Below the pieces are notes generated by a model that was given only the letters and a program-made list of their open reading frames with translations, was not told where the DNA came from and made no database searches. From Bacteroidales bacterium (lineage in GTDB: Bacteria > Bacteroidota > Bacteroidia > Bacteroidales > WCHB1-69): DNA of 64,000 nucleotides. Numbering within the stretch: position 1 is the stretch's first letter; each line of letters begins with the position of its first letter. Shown here one piece after another: positions 1 through 8,787 of the stretch. The translations under genes were made by a program, and so were the position numbers. Location of the stretch: positions 1-64,000 of the forward strand of contig JAFZXM010000002.1 of the NCBI GenBank assembly GCA_017616775.1, read 5' to 3'.

Positions 1-29
1 GAAAGGAGGATTCGTATTAAAATTTTGTT

Positions 30-38
30 TAACTTTGC
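30..38 (+). promoter_or_regulatory. Promoter -7 element, leader copy A
   Basis: TAACTTTGC matches the Bacteroidota -7 consensus TAnnTTTGc. No clear TTTG -33 box is seen at the usual spacing. It lies about 15 nt before the conserved leader repeat at 52-140, as in the other copies of that leader. Confidence 0.55.
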
Positions 39-51
39 AAGTTGAAAAAAA

Positions 52-140
52 CTTTTGTTGTGGTTTGGATAGTTCTAATGCAGCCTCTGCTGTCAAAAAC
101 TACAATGAAAGGAAAAATTAGTAAAAATTAGAGGTTGCCT
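52..140 (+). repeat. Repeated 5' leader element, copy A
   Basis: This stretch is nearly identical to the reverse complement of 59848-59940, differing by a 3-nt insertion and about three substitutions. It is related to 54591-54670 (-) and, in its 3' half, to 467-503 (+). Its core is gctgtcaaaaactac followed by an A-rich stretch and agaggttgc. The segment gcagcctct at 80-88 can pair with agaggttgc at 130-138 through one G-U pair, which would give a closed stem. It sits between a -7 promoter and the first gene, so it is probably an untranslated leader. No known RNA family was recognised. Confidence 0.7.
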
Positions 141-161
141 ATATTTAATTTGGTTGTCAGC

Positions 162-428
162 ATGACAACTCTTTTGTTGGTAAAAATAAAAAAAACAATC
201 AAACATGCTCGTGTGTTGATGTGTGTTAATATAACACAAATAGTAATACAATTATTGATTTTTATTATTTGTGTATTTCTAATATTTTTTACATCTCCCG
301 AACATCCTATTATAAATGATGGTCGTTCGTTGGGAATATGGGAAACATTTATTCATGCTGTATCAGGGATTCTTGTTTTACTGTTTAATATTATCATATT
401 GTTAAATGACATCTCTAAAAATAGATAA
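162..428 (+). CDS. Small two-helix membrane protein
   Basis: The function is not recognised. The 88-residue product has a basic N-terminus (KIKKTIKHAR), a first hydrophobic segment around residues 23-43 (VIQLLIFIICVFLIFF) and a second around residues 66-84 (VSGILVLLFNIIILL), so it is probably an inner-membrane protein with two helices. I chose the ATG at 162. A TTG at 135 is in the same frame but lies inside the conserved leader repeat. The gene follows promoter and leader copy A. The next gene has its own promoter, so this one may be transcribed alone. The family may be lineage-specific. Confidence 0.5.
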   Translation: MTTLLLVKIKKTIKHARVLMCVNITQIVIQLLIFIICVFLIFFTSPEHPIINDGRSLGIWETFIHAVSGILVLLFNIIILLNDISKNR

Positions 429-456
429 AAAATTAATAATCAAACAAAAAAATAAC

Positions 457-465
457 TATCTTTGC
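457..465 (+). promoter_or_regulatory. Promoter -7 element, leader copy B
   Basis: TATCTTTGC is a perfect Bacteroidota -7 box. It is followed at once by the truncated leader copy at 467-503 and then by the aspartyl-protease-like gene. Confidence 0.6.
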
Positions 466-466
466 A

Positions 467-503
467 AAAGGAAAGTAAAAATCAGTAAAATTTAGAGGTT
501 GTT
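467..503 (+). repeat. Repeated 5' leader element, copy B (3' half only)
   Basis: This aligns to 108-140 of copy A: aaagga, an A-rich spacer with a (t/c)agtaaaa core, then ttagaggttg. The 5' half (gtggtttggatagttc through gctgtcaaaaactac) is missing, so the promoter abuts the 3' half directly. It again leads into an envelope gene. Confidence 0.55.
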
Positions 504-516
504 TTAAATATTGAAA

Positions 517-1746
517 ATGTCTCACAGAAACATAAAAAAAACAGTTGTTTTCGTTTTAGGAATGGTATTATTTACTTCCTGCTCCTTTACTTTCGGAGAA
601 TTCCTGCGTGCCATTCCCGATGGAGTGAGAGAAATTAACTACATGCTTAAATATATGCGTCTGGACAAGAAAACAACCACTGAATATTACTATCAACAAC
701 ACGGGTTTCTTTATTATAACGATGCCATATATATTCCCTGCATTGTCAACGGCACGGAAGATACGCTTTTGTTTGATACCGGCGGCATGGGCACCCTTGT
801 AGAACGTGCAATTGCCGATACGGCTTTCCATGTAAGACCTGTTAGAAAAATCAGAATAAAAACAGCAACAAAGGTTATAGAACAAAAAAGCGGAATGAAT
901 GTTTGTAATATAGAAACACCATGGCGAAAAAGCGAAAAATTGCTTGGAGAAATACTGTACAACAATATCTTTGATGCTTCCTCATGCACAACCGAATCCT
1001 CAAAACTGCGGAAAAAAACGGTTTCCTTGGATTTTATGGCATCAAAAAAACAAACTTTGTTAATCAATTTTTCCGATACCACCATCGCACTATTGGATAG
1101 TAATATGGTGTATGACACTATAGGCTTTGTTCGTTTGAATGCTTATTTCAAACTGGGAACTCCCGTTATTCGGGTAAGCATGGACGACTCCATCCATGAT
1201 TTTTATTTTGACACGGGCTCAAATGGCGAATTGATGCTCAACAATTCCAATTTAACGGTGACGGAAAATGATAGAATCCTGTATGGATATATCGGGGAAG
1301 ATATATCCGGCAGTATTTATGACAGTGTTATTTTTAGAATGTCAACAATAAAAACAGATACCAATTATCCTCACCAATGCGAAGTCAGCTATGTCAAAAG
1401 CTTGAATCACAACAATATGGGAATGAAATTTATATCTCATTACGATTGGATTATCGACAGAAAAAATTCCCGAGTTTACGCCAAACTTATCCGTCCGTTT
1501 GAATCTTGTGAAATGATGAATGAAACAACATTGTATAAAGTCGGTGTCGTGGAAGACCGGTTGGAAATAGTAACACACCGTTTAGGACAAGACAGCCTGC
1601 TGCCTATAGGAACGGTTGTCAAATCGGTAAACGGTGTTGCCGTTACTCCGGAAAACATTTGCGAATATAAAGATTTGGCAAACCAACTGCTGAACAAAGA
1701 CGGCAAATGGTGGGAATTGGATATTGTTTTTGAAGAAAAAAAATGA
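517..1746 (+). CDS. Aspartyl-protease-like (retropepsin-type) lipoprotein with PDZ-like tail
   Basis: This 409-residue protein is probably an envelope protease. The N-terminus is a lipoprotein signal with lipobox LFTSC, so the mature protein should start at Cys22. Two retropepsin-type catalytic motifs are visible: LLFDTGG near residue 87 and FYFDTGS near residue 232. This is the double-lobed arrangement of a single-chain pepsin-like or retropepsin-like enzyme. The last 60 or so residues (GTVVKSVNGVAVTPEN) resemble a PDZ half-domain. The ATG at 517 is preferred over the upstream TTG at 511 because the signal peptide then starts cleanly. It is followed after 21 nt by the propeller lipoprotein gene and then a CxxC lipoprotein, probably one operon. 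The substrate is unknown. Confidence 0.75.
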   Translation: MSHRNIKKTVVFVLGMVLFTSCSFTFGEFLRAIPDGVREINYMLKYMRLDKKTTTEYYYQQHGFLYYNDAIYIPCIVNGTEDTLLFDTGGMGTLVERAIADTAFHVRPVRKIRIKTATKVIEQKSGMNVCNIETPWRKSEKLLGEILYNNIFDASSCTTESSKLRKKTVSLDFMASKKQTLLINFSDTTIALLDSNMVYDTIGFVRLNAYFKLGTPVIRVSMDDSIHDFYFDTGSNGELMLNNSNLTVTENDRILYGYIGEDISGSIYDSVIFRMSTIKTDTNYPHQCEVSYVKSLNHNNMGMKFISHYDWIIDRKNSRVYAKLIRPFESCEMMNETTLYKVGVVEDRLEIVTHRLGQDSLLPIGTVVKSVNGVAVTPENICEYKDLANQLLNKDGKWWELDIVFEEKK

Positions 1747-1767
1747 TTTTTCTAATATAGCAGATGA

Positions 1768-2886
1768 ATGAAAAAAATCATTCCGATTATTTTGGTGTTA
1801 TTGTGTTTTTCTTGTGACAGGAAATATGGCATTTATAATTTTGATGAATTTGAAAAGGAACATATTTGTATTTTACTTCCTGAAAATAGTAGAAATATCG
1901 TATTAAAAAACAATACAATATTTTATTCAAATAAAAATAGAAATCACCTGATTTCCTATAATATTCAAACAAAACAGACAAATACTATTGTTAGTATAGA
2001 TAGTAAAATATGGTTTATTTTCCCTCTTAATGATACATCTGTATTCTATTCCCATTCAACATCCTTAAATTATTCTTTATGTAATACGACAACAGGAAGA
2101 TTGGATTATTTAAAAGATATCAAAAAAGATGTTTCCCACCCTTATTGGGGGAAAAACTATATATGCTGTGCATATCCCATGGCTCCATTGAATATGACTC
2201 ATTTCAACAAGGGTTCTATTTTTTGTGCCAACCCTTATTGTTATACATACGATTGCTCTGTTTTGATACAGAAAAAAATCCCTCTTTTTTTAATATTTGA
2301 AATAGACAAGGATTCTCATATTAACCCTATTTCCTTTTTCGGTTGGTATCCTAAATATCATCCTGCAAATATTTATTATGATAATGGGACGTTATATCAT
2401 TATTATAATTCCTCATCCAACCAATATATTTGTTATACGCTAATAGATAATTATATAGTCTTGTGCGATTCCATGGGTAGAAGAGAAAAAGATGTTTATT
2501 TCGGCAGTAAGTTTTACAAAGAATATCCCCCTTTCGGATATGAAGACCTGCATTCTACATCAGCAGTAATATATTCATATGAAAATTTTATAGCATATTC
2601 ATGTCTTGCCTATGACCCTTATCGGGAAGTATATCTTCGCGTGATAAAATTACCGAGACAACCCAAAAATGAAGAAGTGTTTAAAGAAAAGGTTATGGAT
2701 TTTGCCATCATTGTCGCAGATAAAAATTTTAACATCAAATACGAGGTCTTTTTTGACGGAACCAAATACAAGTGCTTGTATGATAATTTTTTAATTAATA
2801 AAAAAGGAGTATTAATCTTTAAAGAAACAAAATATGATACCAATACGGAAGTTAAAGATAATGCCACTTGGTTTATTTTTGATTAG
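1768..2886 (+). CDS. DUF4221-type propeller lipoprotein
   Basis: The 372-residue protein starts with a lipoprotein signal (LVLLCFSCDRK), so it should be anchored at Cys16 or so. The body is rich in short beta-strand repeats (for example NTIFYSNKNRNHLISYNIQ) and resembles the six-bladed propeller lipoproteins grouped as DUF4221 in Bacteroidota. No catalytic motif is visible and the biochemical role is unknown. Its stop codon overlaps the start of the CxxC lipoprotein by 26 nt, so translation is probably coupled. A comparable propeller/CxxC pair lies at 61920-63588, which suggests that the two proteins work together. Confidence 0.65.
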   Translation: MKKIIPIILVLLCFSCDRKYGIYNFDEFEKEHICILLPENSRNIVLKNNTIFYSNKNRNHLISYNIQTKQTNTIVSIDSKIWFIFPLNDTSVFYSHSTSLNYSLCNTTTGRLDYLKDIKKDVSHPYWGKNYICCAYPMAPLNMTHFNKGSIFCANPYCYTYDCSVLIQKKIPLFLIFEIDKDSHINPISFFGWYPKYHPANIYYDNGTLYHYYNSSSNQYICYTLIDNYIVLCDSMGRREKDVYFGSKFYKEYPPFGYEDLHSTSAVIYSYENFIAYSCLAYDPYREVYLRVIKLPRQPKNEEVFKEKVMDFAIIVADKNFNIKYEVFFDGTKYKCLYDNFLINKKGVLIFKETKYDTNTEVKDNATWFIFD

Positions 2887-3334
2887 TTGTATGATAGTCA
2901 GTTGTCAATCCAATCAGGAAAAACCTTGGGACAGATATTTGCAAACCCAACCGGAAGAAAATACATTTCAGGATACTATTCCCTATGCTCGGGAAACAAG
3001 AATATGGAAAGCCTATACGGACAGTTTGAAAATAGATATTCCATCTCAAGAATATACCTATATCATTATTCCGAGTGCATCTTGCGGGGGTTGTGTCAGC
3101 ACTGCCATTTATGCTTTATTTCCCGAAAGCGGACCCAACACAATGTTGATTGTAGGCGAAAATATTGCAGAAAAATATCCGCAACTATATAATCAAGAGC
3201 GTGTGTTTGTAGATACCGCTTCACTCTGCGACAAATTGAATTGGGAATATGGCAATATTATAGAAATAAAAACAAAAAACAAACAAGTGATTCATGCAAA
3301 AAGCTATACCAGCGATGAAATGTATAATATGTAA
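2861..3334 (+). CDS. CxxC (thioredoxin-like?) lipoprotein
   Basis: The 157-residue product has a lipoprotein signal (FLISCMIVSCQSNQ). After about 50 residues comes a hydrophobic strand followed by CGGC (YIIIPSASCGGCVSTAIYAL), the layout of a thioredoxin-fold active site, though the fold itself is inferred. The ATG at 2861 is chosen because it puts the signal peptide first. An upstream start at 2834 would add residues and deepen the overlap with the propeller gene. The motif is shared with the lipoprotein at 61920-62384 (CHSC) and with the C-terminus of 60236-61906 (CSTC). It may act in thiol or redox chemistry at the envelope, or bind metal. Confidence 0.55.
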   Translation: MPLGLFLISCMIVSCQSNQEKPWDRYLQTQPEENTFQDTIPYARETRIWKAYTDSLKIDIPSQEYTYIIIPSASCGGCVSTAIYALFPESGPNTMLIVGENIAEKYPQLYNQERVFVDTASLCDKLNWEYGNIIEIKTKNKQVIHAKSYTSDEMYNM

Positions 3335-3350
3335 AATAATAGTAGAACAA

Positions 3351-3396
3351 TTGTAAACCTTCCCAAAACTCCTCCGATTTTTGGGGAGATTTACAA
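3351..3396 (+). other. Long imperfect hairpin after the CxxC gene
   Basis: TTGTAAA at 3351-3357 pairs with TTTACAA at 3390-3396. An inner stem of TCCCAAAA with TTTTGGGGA closes a loop of about 9 nt. There is no T-run after it, so it is not a textbook terminator. It may be a transcript-end or processing structure. The rest of 3397-3626 is AT-rich and shows no gene. A short repeat of attttattgca occurs just before queA. Confidence 0.4.
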
Positions 3397-3626
3397 AACG
3401 GGGATATTTACAGACTTCCGTTTGATCTGCTATTTTTACATAAAATCATTAACAATAAACCATTGTAATCGACTGATAATAAAATGTTTAAATATTTATT
3501 TAAAGAAAAAGCACAAATATTTGCTTTATCATGCAATAAATAGAGTTTGTTTTACGTTTAATTATTTTATTGCAAATTTTATTGCACAATAAATGAAGAT
3601 AATAGGAATGCAAAATAAACATATAT

Positions 3627-4679
3627 ATGAAACTTTCACAATTTAAATACGTTTTACCCCAAAATTTGATAGCTCCGTTTCCTGTTCCCAACAGGGATGA
3701 AGCGCGTTTAATGGTAATTGACCGCAAAACAGGCACCATAGAACATAAAACCTTTAAAGACGTGGTGGACTATTTTGACGATCAGGATGTAATTGTTCGT
3801 AATGATACTCAGGTATTTCCCGCTTTGTTAAGCGGACAGAAAGAAAAAACGGGTGCCATGATAAGTGTATTCCTGCTACGCGAACTTGATGAAGAAAGCC
3901 GTTTGTGGGATGTATTGGTAGATCCTGCCCGTAAAATACGTATAGGCAATAAATTGTATTTCGGCAATGGCTCGTTAGAAGCGGAAGTGATAGACAACAC
4001 TACATCACGTGGCCGCACTTTGCGATTTTTATACGACGGTCCGCACGAAGAATTCAAGAAAAAGTTATTTAAATTGGGGCGTACGCCTTTGCCGGAAGTA
4101 ATACGGCAAATGCGGGACATCACCCCGGAAGACAAAGACTATTATCAAACGGTATATGCCAAACACGAAGGTGCTGTTGTAGCACCTACGGCAGGTTTGC
4201 ATTTCAGTAAAATATTGGTTAAACAAATGGAACTCAAAGGCATCAACTTTGCCGACATTACCTTGCATGCCGGAGTGGGTAATTTCAAGACCATAGATGT
4301 GGAAGATTTGGCTAAACACAAAATAGATTCAGAAGAATTTTTTATTAGTGATGAGGCTGCAGAAATCATCAATACAGCCAAAAGGAACAATAAAAAAGTG
4401 TGCTCCGTGGGCACTACCACGCTCAAAGCTTTGGAATCTTCCTGCTATATAGACGGTAGGGTTAACGCCTTTCACGGTTGGACCAACCGTTTTATCTTTC
4501 CGCCATACACTTTTGTTACCTCCGATGCCCTTATTACCAATTTTCATGCTCCGCAATCATCCATGCTGATGATGGTTTGTGCTTTCGGCGGTTACGAATT
4601 AATCATGGAATCTTACAAAAAAGCCATAGAAGAAAAATATCATTTTCTCACCTATGGTGATGCAATGTTAATAAAATAA
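3627..4679 (+). CDS. queA: S-adenosylmethionine:tRNA ribosyltransferase-isomerase
   Basis: QueA transfers and rearranges the ribose of S-adenosylmethionine onto preQ1 in tRNA, giving epoxyqueuosine at the wobble base. The 350-residue length is normal for the family. Typical segments are [20 protein letters not shown] near the N-terminus, [11 protein letters not shown] near residue 185, [13 protein letters not shown] near 210, and the C-terminal [20 protein letters not shown]. It is the first gene of a tightly packed run with ispD 2 nt downstream, then coaX, an OMP, a TPR protein, lptC and uvrA. The ATG at 3627 is a clear start. The gene looks intact. Confidence 0.95.
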   Translation: MKLSQFKYVLPQNLIAPFPVPNRDEARLMVIDRKTGTIEHKTFKDVVDYFDDQDVIVRNDTQVFPALLSGQKEKTGAMISVFLLRELDEESRLWDVLVDPARKIRIGNKLYFGNGSLEAEVIDNTTSRGRTLRFLYDGPHEEFKKKLFKLGRTPLPEVIRQMRDITPEDKDYYQTVYAKHEGAVVAPTAGLHFSKILVKQMELKGINFADITLHAGVGNFKTIDVEDLAKHKIDSEEFFISDEAAEIINTAKRNNKKVCSVGTTTLKALESSCYIDGRVNAFHGWTNRFIFPPYTFVTSDALITNFHAPQSSMLMMVCAFGGYELIMESYKKAIEEKYHFLTYGDAMLIK

Positions 4680-4681
4680 CG

Positions 4682-5344
4682 GTGAACCGATACGCAATTA
4701 TTACGGCAGGAGGAACAGGCAGCCGCATGCATGCCGATATTCCCAAGCAGTTTTTGCTGTTAAATCACCTGCCTGTACTTATGCACACCATTAAAGCTTT
4801 TGCCCCTTATACGGAAATCATATGGGTCACCTTGCCCGAACAACACATTCCGTATTGGCAAAAATTAATTCAAACCTATCACTTTGACATACCGCACATT
4901 ATTGTAAAAGGAGGAAACACCCGTTTTGAATCGGTACAGAATGCGGTGGCATTATTGCCCGAAAACGGATGGGTGGCAGTTCACGACGGAGCAAGACCGT
5001 GCGTCACACAAAACCTGATACACCGCTGTTTTCTTCACGCCTCCGCTCACAACAATGCTGTGGCTTGCATAGCTTTGAACAGCAGTTTAAGACAAAAAAC
5101 CAAACAAGGCAGCAAAAGTGTGGACAGATCGGACTTTTGGATAGTACAAACACCGCAAGTGTTCACTTGCGAAACATTAAAACTTGCTTATAAACAAGTT
5201 TATCAGCCCCAATTCACCGACGATGCCTCGGTGGTGGAACATTTGGGCGTTCCCATTGAATGCATACAAGGGGACGACAATAACATTAAAATCACCCGGC
5301 CTGCAGATTTATTTTTAGCCCAACAAATATTAAACGCTCAATAA
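4682..5344 (+). CDS. ispD: 2-C-methyl-D-erythritol 4-phosphate cytidylyltransferase
   Basis: IspD couples CTP to methylerythritol phosphate in the non-mevalonate isoprenoid pathway. The nucleotide-binding N-terminus ITAGGTGSRMHADIPKQFL is diagnostic, followed by VAVHDGARPCVT near residue 97 and the end motif TDDASVVEHLG...IQGDDNNIKIT. At 220 residues it has the usual length. The start is GTG at 4682, 2 nt after queA. Its stop overlaps the coaX start (TAATG), so expression is probably coupled. It shows that this organism makes isoprenoids by the MEP route. Confidence 0.94.
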   Translation: MNRYAIITAGGTGSRMHADIPKQFLLLNHLPVLMHTIKAFAPYTEIIWVTLPEQHIPYWQKLIQTYHFDIPHIIVKGGNTRFESVQNAVALLPENGWVAVHDGARPCVTQNLIHRCFLHASAHNNAVACIALNSSLRQKTKQGSKSVDRSDFWIVQTPQVFTCETLKLAYKQVYQPQFTDDASVVEHLGVPIECIQGDDNNIKITRPADLFLAQQILNAQ

Positions 5345-6063
5345 TGAATATTTTATTGGACTTCGGCAACAGTATGCAAAAAATGCAAATAATCCATCGC
5401 GATACCGTTGTGTGTGATATTTGCCGGCCGCAAATCAGCATTAGCGACATTCAGGCATACGAACGGCAAGGAGCCAAAAATGCTATTCTGTCATCCGTAG
5501 TGCCTGTAGAAGAGGAATTGGAACAATATTTACAGACTCATTTTCACTTTATCCGCATGACCACCAACACGCCCATACCCATACAAAACAAATATAAAGA
5601 ACCGTCTTTGGGTACGGACAGGTTGGCCATTGCCGTGGCTGCACACCACCTGTATCCGCATCATCCTGTGTTAGCCATACAAATGGGAACTTGCATTACC
5701 GCCGATTTTGTAAACAACAGGGGAGAATATTTGGGAGGCTCCATCGCCCCCGGCTTGCAAATGCGACTTTCGGCATTACATGCTTATTCGGCTTTTTTGC
5801 CGCAGATATCAGGTTTTGAACCTCAAAATTGGATAGGCGACACCACCTCATCCTGCATCATGTCGGGAGTATATTATGGAATAATTGATGAATGTAACGG
5901 ATTAATAGCCCGTTATAAAGAACATTATGAAGATATAAAAATTATTTTATTGGGTGGAGACGCAAAAATGTTCAAAAATTCAATAAAAAATGAGATATTT
6001 GCATTTTCAAATTTAGTAATGATAGGACTAAATATAATATTAAATTATAATGTTAACAATTAG
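5344..6063 (+). CDS. coaX: Type III pantothenate kinase
   Basis: CoaX phosphorylates pantothenate in the first step of coenzyme A synthesis. The 239-residue protein carries the ASKHA-type motifs of this family: LLDFGNSMQK at the N-terminus (usually DxGNT), LGTDRLAIAVAA near residue 97, QMGTCITADF near 118 and GGSIAPGLQMR near 132, ending with ILLGGDA. The change of T to S in the first motif is conservative. It overlaps ispD by 1 nt and the following OMP gene by 14 nt. The placement just before an OMP, a TPR protein and lptC is familiar from Bacteroides-type genomes. Confidence 0.92.
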   Translation: MNILLDFGNSMQKMQIIHRDTVVCDICRPQISISDIQAYERQGAKNAILSSVVPVEEELEQYLQTHFHFIRMTTNTPIPIQNKYKEPSLGTDRLAIAVAAHHLYPHHPVLAIQMGTCITADFVNNRGEYLGGSIAPGLQMRLSALHAYSAFLPQISGFEPQNWIGDTTSSCIMSGVYYGIIDECNGLIARYKEHYEDIKIILLGGDAKMFKNSIKNEIFAFSNLVMIGLNIILNYNVNN

Positions 6064-7327
6064 GGCAAAACATATTATTCTCACCCTCATCACTTTCTTC
6101 GGAATACGTATTACAGGGGCTCAGAATTATTTAAGTTCACCATATTCCCGCTATGGTATGGGAGATATTATGCCCCGCACCTCCGCCTATAACACTTCCA
6201 TGGGAGGAGTATCTTGTGCTTTTGCCTCACCTACTGTCATCAATTTTGCCAATCCGGCATCATACACCGCTTACGATTCCCTGTCGTGCATAATAGATGT
6301 GGCCGCCACTTATAAAACACACACCCTTCGCTCCGGAATACAATCACAAAAGGGGGGTACTGCCTATTTGGATTATATCGCAATAGGCTTGCCTGTTACC
6401 AAATGGTGGCGCACTACTGTAGGTTTCCAACCTTACAGTTCCATGTGCTATAAAATAGCCTCTTACGATACCATAGGCACTATGGGGCCCTATACGGCCT
6501 CTTTCTCCGGTGACGGCGGTATCAACGAAATTTATTGGGGACACTCCTTCCGCTTATTCAAAAATTGCTCTGTCGGATTTAACGCTTCTTTTTTGTTTGG
6601 CAAATATGCAAAAATGAGACAAATAGAATTTGAAGACGAATATGCCGTCAACTCCATCGTGGCAAGCTCCAATAATATAAAAGCTTTTAACATTGATATA
6701 GGCGCACAATATTTTATTCCCGTCAAACAAAAATATCATTTGGGATTAGGCATTACTTATACTCCTCCCATTAACATGATATCCAAAAGTTTGAATACCA
6801 TCACCACTTACTTGGGCGCCATTGATGACAACCCCACACTTTTGGATTCCTTATATCAAGAAAATATAGTTCGCAATGTGCATCATATGCCCCATAAAAT
6901 AAATGCAGGAATTTCATGGAGCAAAGAAGACAAATATTTTATAGGTGCGGATTTTTCATGGGCAAATTGGAGCAGATATGCCGTTAATGACATCTCCGAT
7001 TCCCTTGTCAACTCCTATAAAATAGCCGTCGGCATGGGTATCACCCCCAATGCAAACAGTTCCAATTATATGGCCAGAATCAATATCAGCTGGGGATTTA
7101 ATTATGAGATAACAAGGCTTAATATTGATAATCAACAAATTGACAAGTTTGGCATAAATATTGGACTTTCTTTCCCAATGAAGAAGAGTAAAACAAACAT
7201 AGGGTTGATATTAGAATACGGACAAGCAGGCACACTAAAAAATGATTTAATAAAAGAAAACTATTTTTCCGCCACCGTCAATATCCGGTTGCATGAAAAA
7301 TGGTATCAGAGACTAAAATTAGAATAA
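6050..7327 (+). CDS. Outer-membrane beta-barrel protein after coaX
   Basis: The 425-residue protein has a cleavable signal peptide ending in RITGAQ and then YLSSPYSRYGMGD. Alternating polar and hydrophobic strands and Gly/aromatic-rich turns run to the end (VGFQPYSSMCYKI, KINAGISWSK), as in FadL/OmpP1-like barrels. The C-terminal strand is short (WYQRLKLE). The ligand is unknown. The ATG at 6050 overlaps coaX by 14 nt. The next gene encodes a secreted TPR protein 26 nt downstream, followed by lptC, so this may belong to an envelope-assembly set, but that is inference. Confidence 0.75.
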   Translation: MLTIRAKHIILTLITFFGIRITGAQNYLSSPYSRYGMGDIMPRTSAYNTSMGGVSCAFASPTVINFANPASYTAYDSLSCIIDVAATYKTHTLRSGIQSQKGGTAYLDYIAIGLPVTKWWRTTVGFQPYSSMCYKIASYDTIGTMGPYTASFSGDGGINEIYWGHSFRLFKNCSVGFNASFLFGKYAKMRQIEFEDEYAVNSIVASSNNIKAFNIDIGAQYFIPVKQKYHLGLGITYTPPINMISKSLNTITTYLGAIDDNPTLLDSLYQENIVRNVHHMPHKINAGISWSKEDKYFIGADFSWANWSRYAVNDISDSLVNSYKIAVGMGITPNANSSNYMARINISWGFNYEITRLNIDNQQIDKFGINIGLSFPMKKSKTNIGLILEYGQAGTLKNDLIKENYFSATVNIRLHEKWYQRLKLE

Positions 7328-7353
7328 GAAGTTGAATAATAAAATAAAAGAAG

Positions 7354-8787
7354 ATGAACAAGTATTTTAAAGTGACAATGTTGGCAGCTTTTGTAATAGG
7401 ATTGTTCCCTTGGGCAAAAGCTCAAAATTTGACTCAAAAATATGGAAGTGATAGTGTGGAATGCATTACTCAACTATCATTGTATCGCGAAGTTTTTAAA
7501 CAAAAAAATTATAAAGAAGCCTATCCTTCCTGGAAATGGGTAAAAGACAACTGTCCCATGTCGTCTAAATATATTTTCACCAATGGTCCCGTAATATTGG
7601 AAGACATGATTAAATCGGCAGGCACCGATACGGTTTTAAGAAATGCTTACATTCAAGAATTGTTCGACTTATTCGACCTTCGTATCAAATGCTATCCTGC
7701 CGATGAAGGATATGTTTTGGGACGTATAGGCGTGTATTTGTGGAAATATTATCCCAAAGAACAATACAAGACTGTTTGCGAAAAACTTGGCCAATCCATT
7801 GACTTGGAAGGTTTTGAAACATCACCTCAAGTACAGGATATTTATTTCAAAGCAACGGAATATTACATGCAAAAGGAAAAACTTTCCCCTGAAATATTGA
7901 TAGACGCTTACGATAAAATCACCGAGGTATTGAATGTACAAATAGATACTTGCGAATTGAAACATGAAGTTGTGATGCATAGCATCTACCAATTGAGGGA
8001 AGATTTGGACAGCGGACGTATTTCTTTGGAAGAATACAATGCCTTATATGAGAAAAGAGCCGCTGACTCCACCAAATCCGCCAATGAGCTCAAACAATAT
8101 ACCAATGTGATGAACAATTTGGACATCCGTTTCTCCAAATATGCCAATTGCGAGGTATTGCAAGAAATATACGGCAAAAAATTCGCTACCAATAAAGACG
8201 AGCGTTTGCTCCGTCAAATGATCAAATTCTTCTCCAAACAAAAATGTACGGACAACGATTTGTTCATTTCTGCCGTTGAAGAATTGTACAAAATACAACC
8301 TACCGCCAATGTAGCCTATTATATGGGCAGCATCAACTTAACAAAGAAAGAATATTCCACCGCTTTAACCTATTTTAAAGAAGCGGTAGATATGTATGAA
8401 AAAGAATCGGATAAGATTAAATCATACATCATGATGATAGAATGTCAAAAGAATTTGGGCCAAATGTCTGCCGGCAGAGAAACCGCCTATAAAATTCTCA
8501 AACTCAACCCTTCAGACGGAAGAGCTTATTTGATGATAGGCGATTTGTATGCTGCCAGCGCCGGCATGTGCGGGTTAGACATTCCTTCTTCGGTATATTG
8601 GGCTGCTGCCGACAAATACAATAAAGCCAAAGCTGTGGATCCTTCCAGAGCGGAAGAAGCTCAAAAAAGAATCAACAACATTGCCGGTCGTTTTCCACAA
8701 GTAGCCACATATTTCCAACACGGATACAAAAAAGGTGATACTTTTAAAGTGGGTTGTTGGATAAATGAGACTACCATAGTAAGATAA
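7354..8787 (+). CDS. Secreted tetratricopeptide-repeat protein
   Basis: The 477-residue product has a signal peptide (LAAFVIGLFPWAKAQ) and is otherwise helical with TPR-like units. The clearest are near residues 320-350 (ANVAYYMGSINLTKKEYSTA) and 375-395 (LKLNPSDGRAYLMIGDLY). The C-terminal HGYKKGDTFKVGCWINETT is a compact end segment. It is probably a periplasmic scaffold. It is expressed between the OMP and lptC genes, with its TAA overlapping the lptC ATG at 8787. The partner is unknown. Confidence 0.75.
   Translation: MNKYFKVTMLAAFVIGLFPWAKAQNLTQKYGSDSVECITQLSLYREVFKQKNYKEAYPSWKWVKDNCPMSSKYIFTNGPVILEDMIKSAGTDTVLRNAYIQELFDLFDLRIKCYPADEGYVLGRIGVYLWKYYPKEQYKTVCEKLGQSIDLEGFETSPQVQDIYFKATEYYMQKEKLSPEILIDAYDKITEVLNVQIDTCELKHEVVMHSIYQLREDLDSGRISLEEYNALYEKRAADSTKSANELKQYTNVMNNLDIRFSKYANCEVLQEIYGKKFATNKDERLLRQMIKFFSKQKCTDNDLFISAVEELYKIQPTANVAYYMGSINLTKKEYSTALTYFKEAVDMYEKESDKIKSYIMMIECQKNLGQMSAGRETAYKILKLNPSDGRAYLMIGDLYAASAGMCGLDIPSSVYWAAADKYNKAKAVDPSRAEEAQKRINNIAGRFPQVATYFQHGYKKGDTFKVGCWINETTIVR

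Noticed and set aside
135..161. TTG at 135 as the start of the first gene
   Set aside because: It lies inside the conserved leader repeat and would make the leader coding in this copy only; ATG 162 is simpler.
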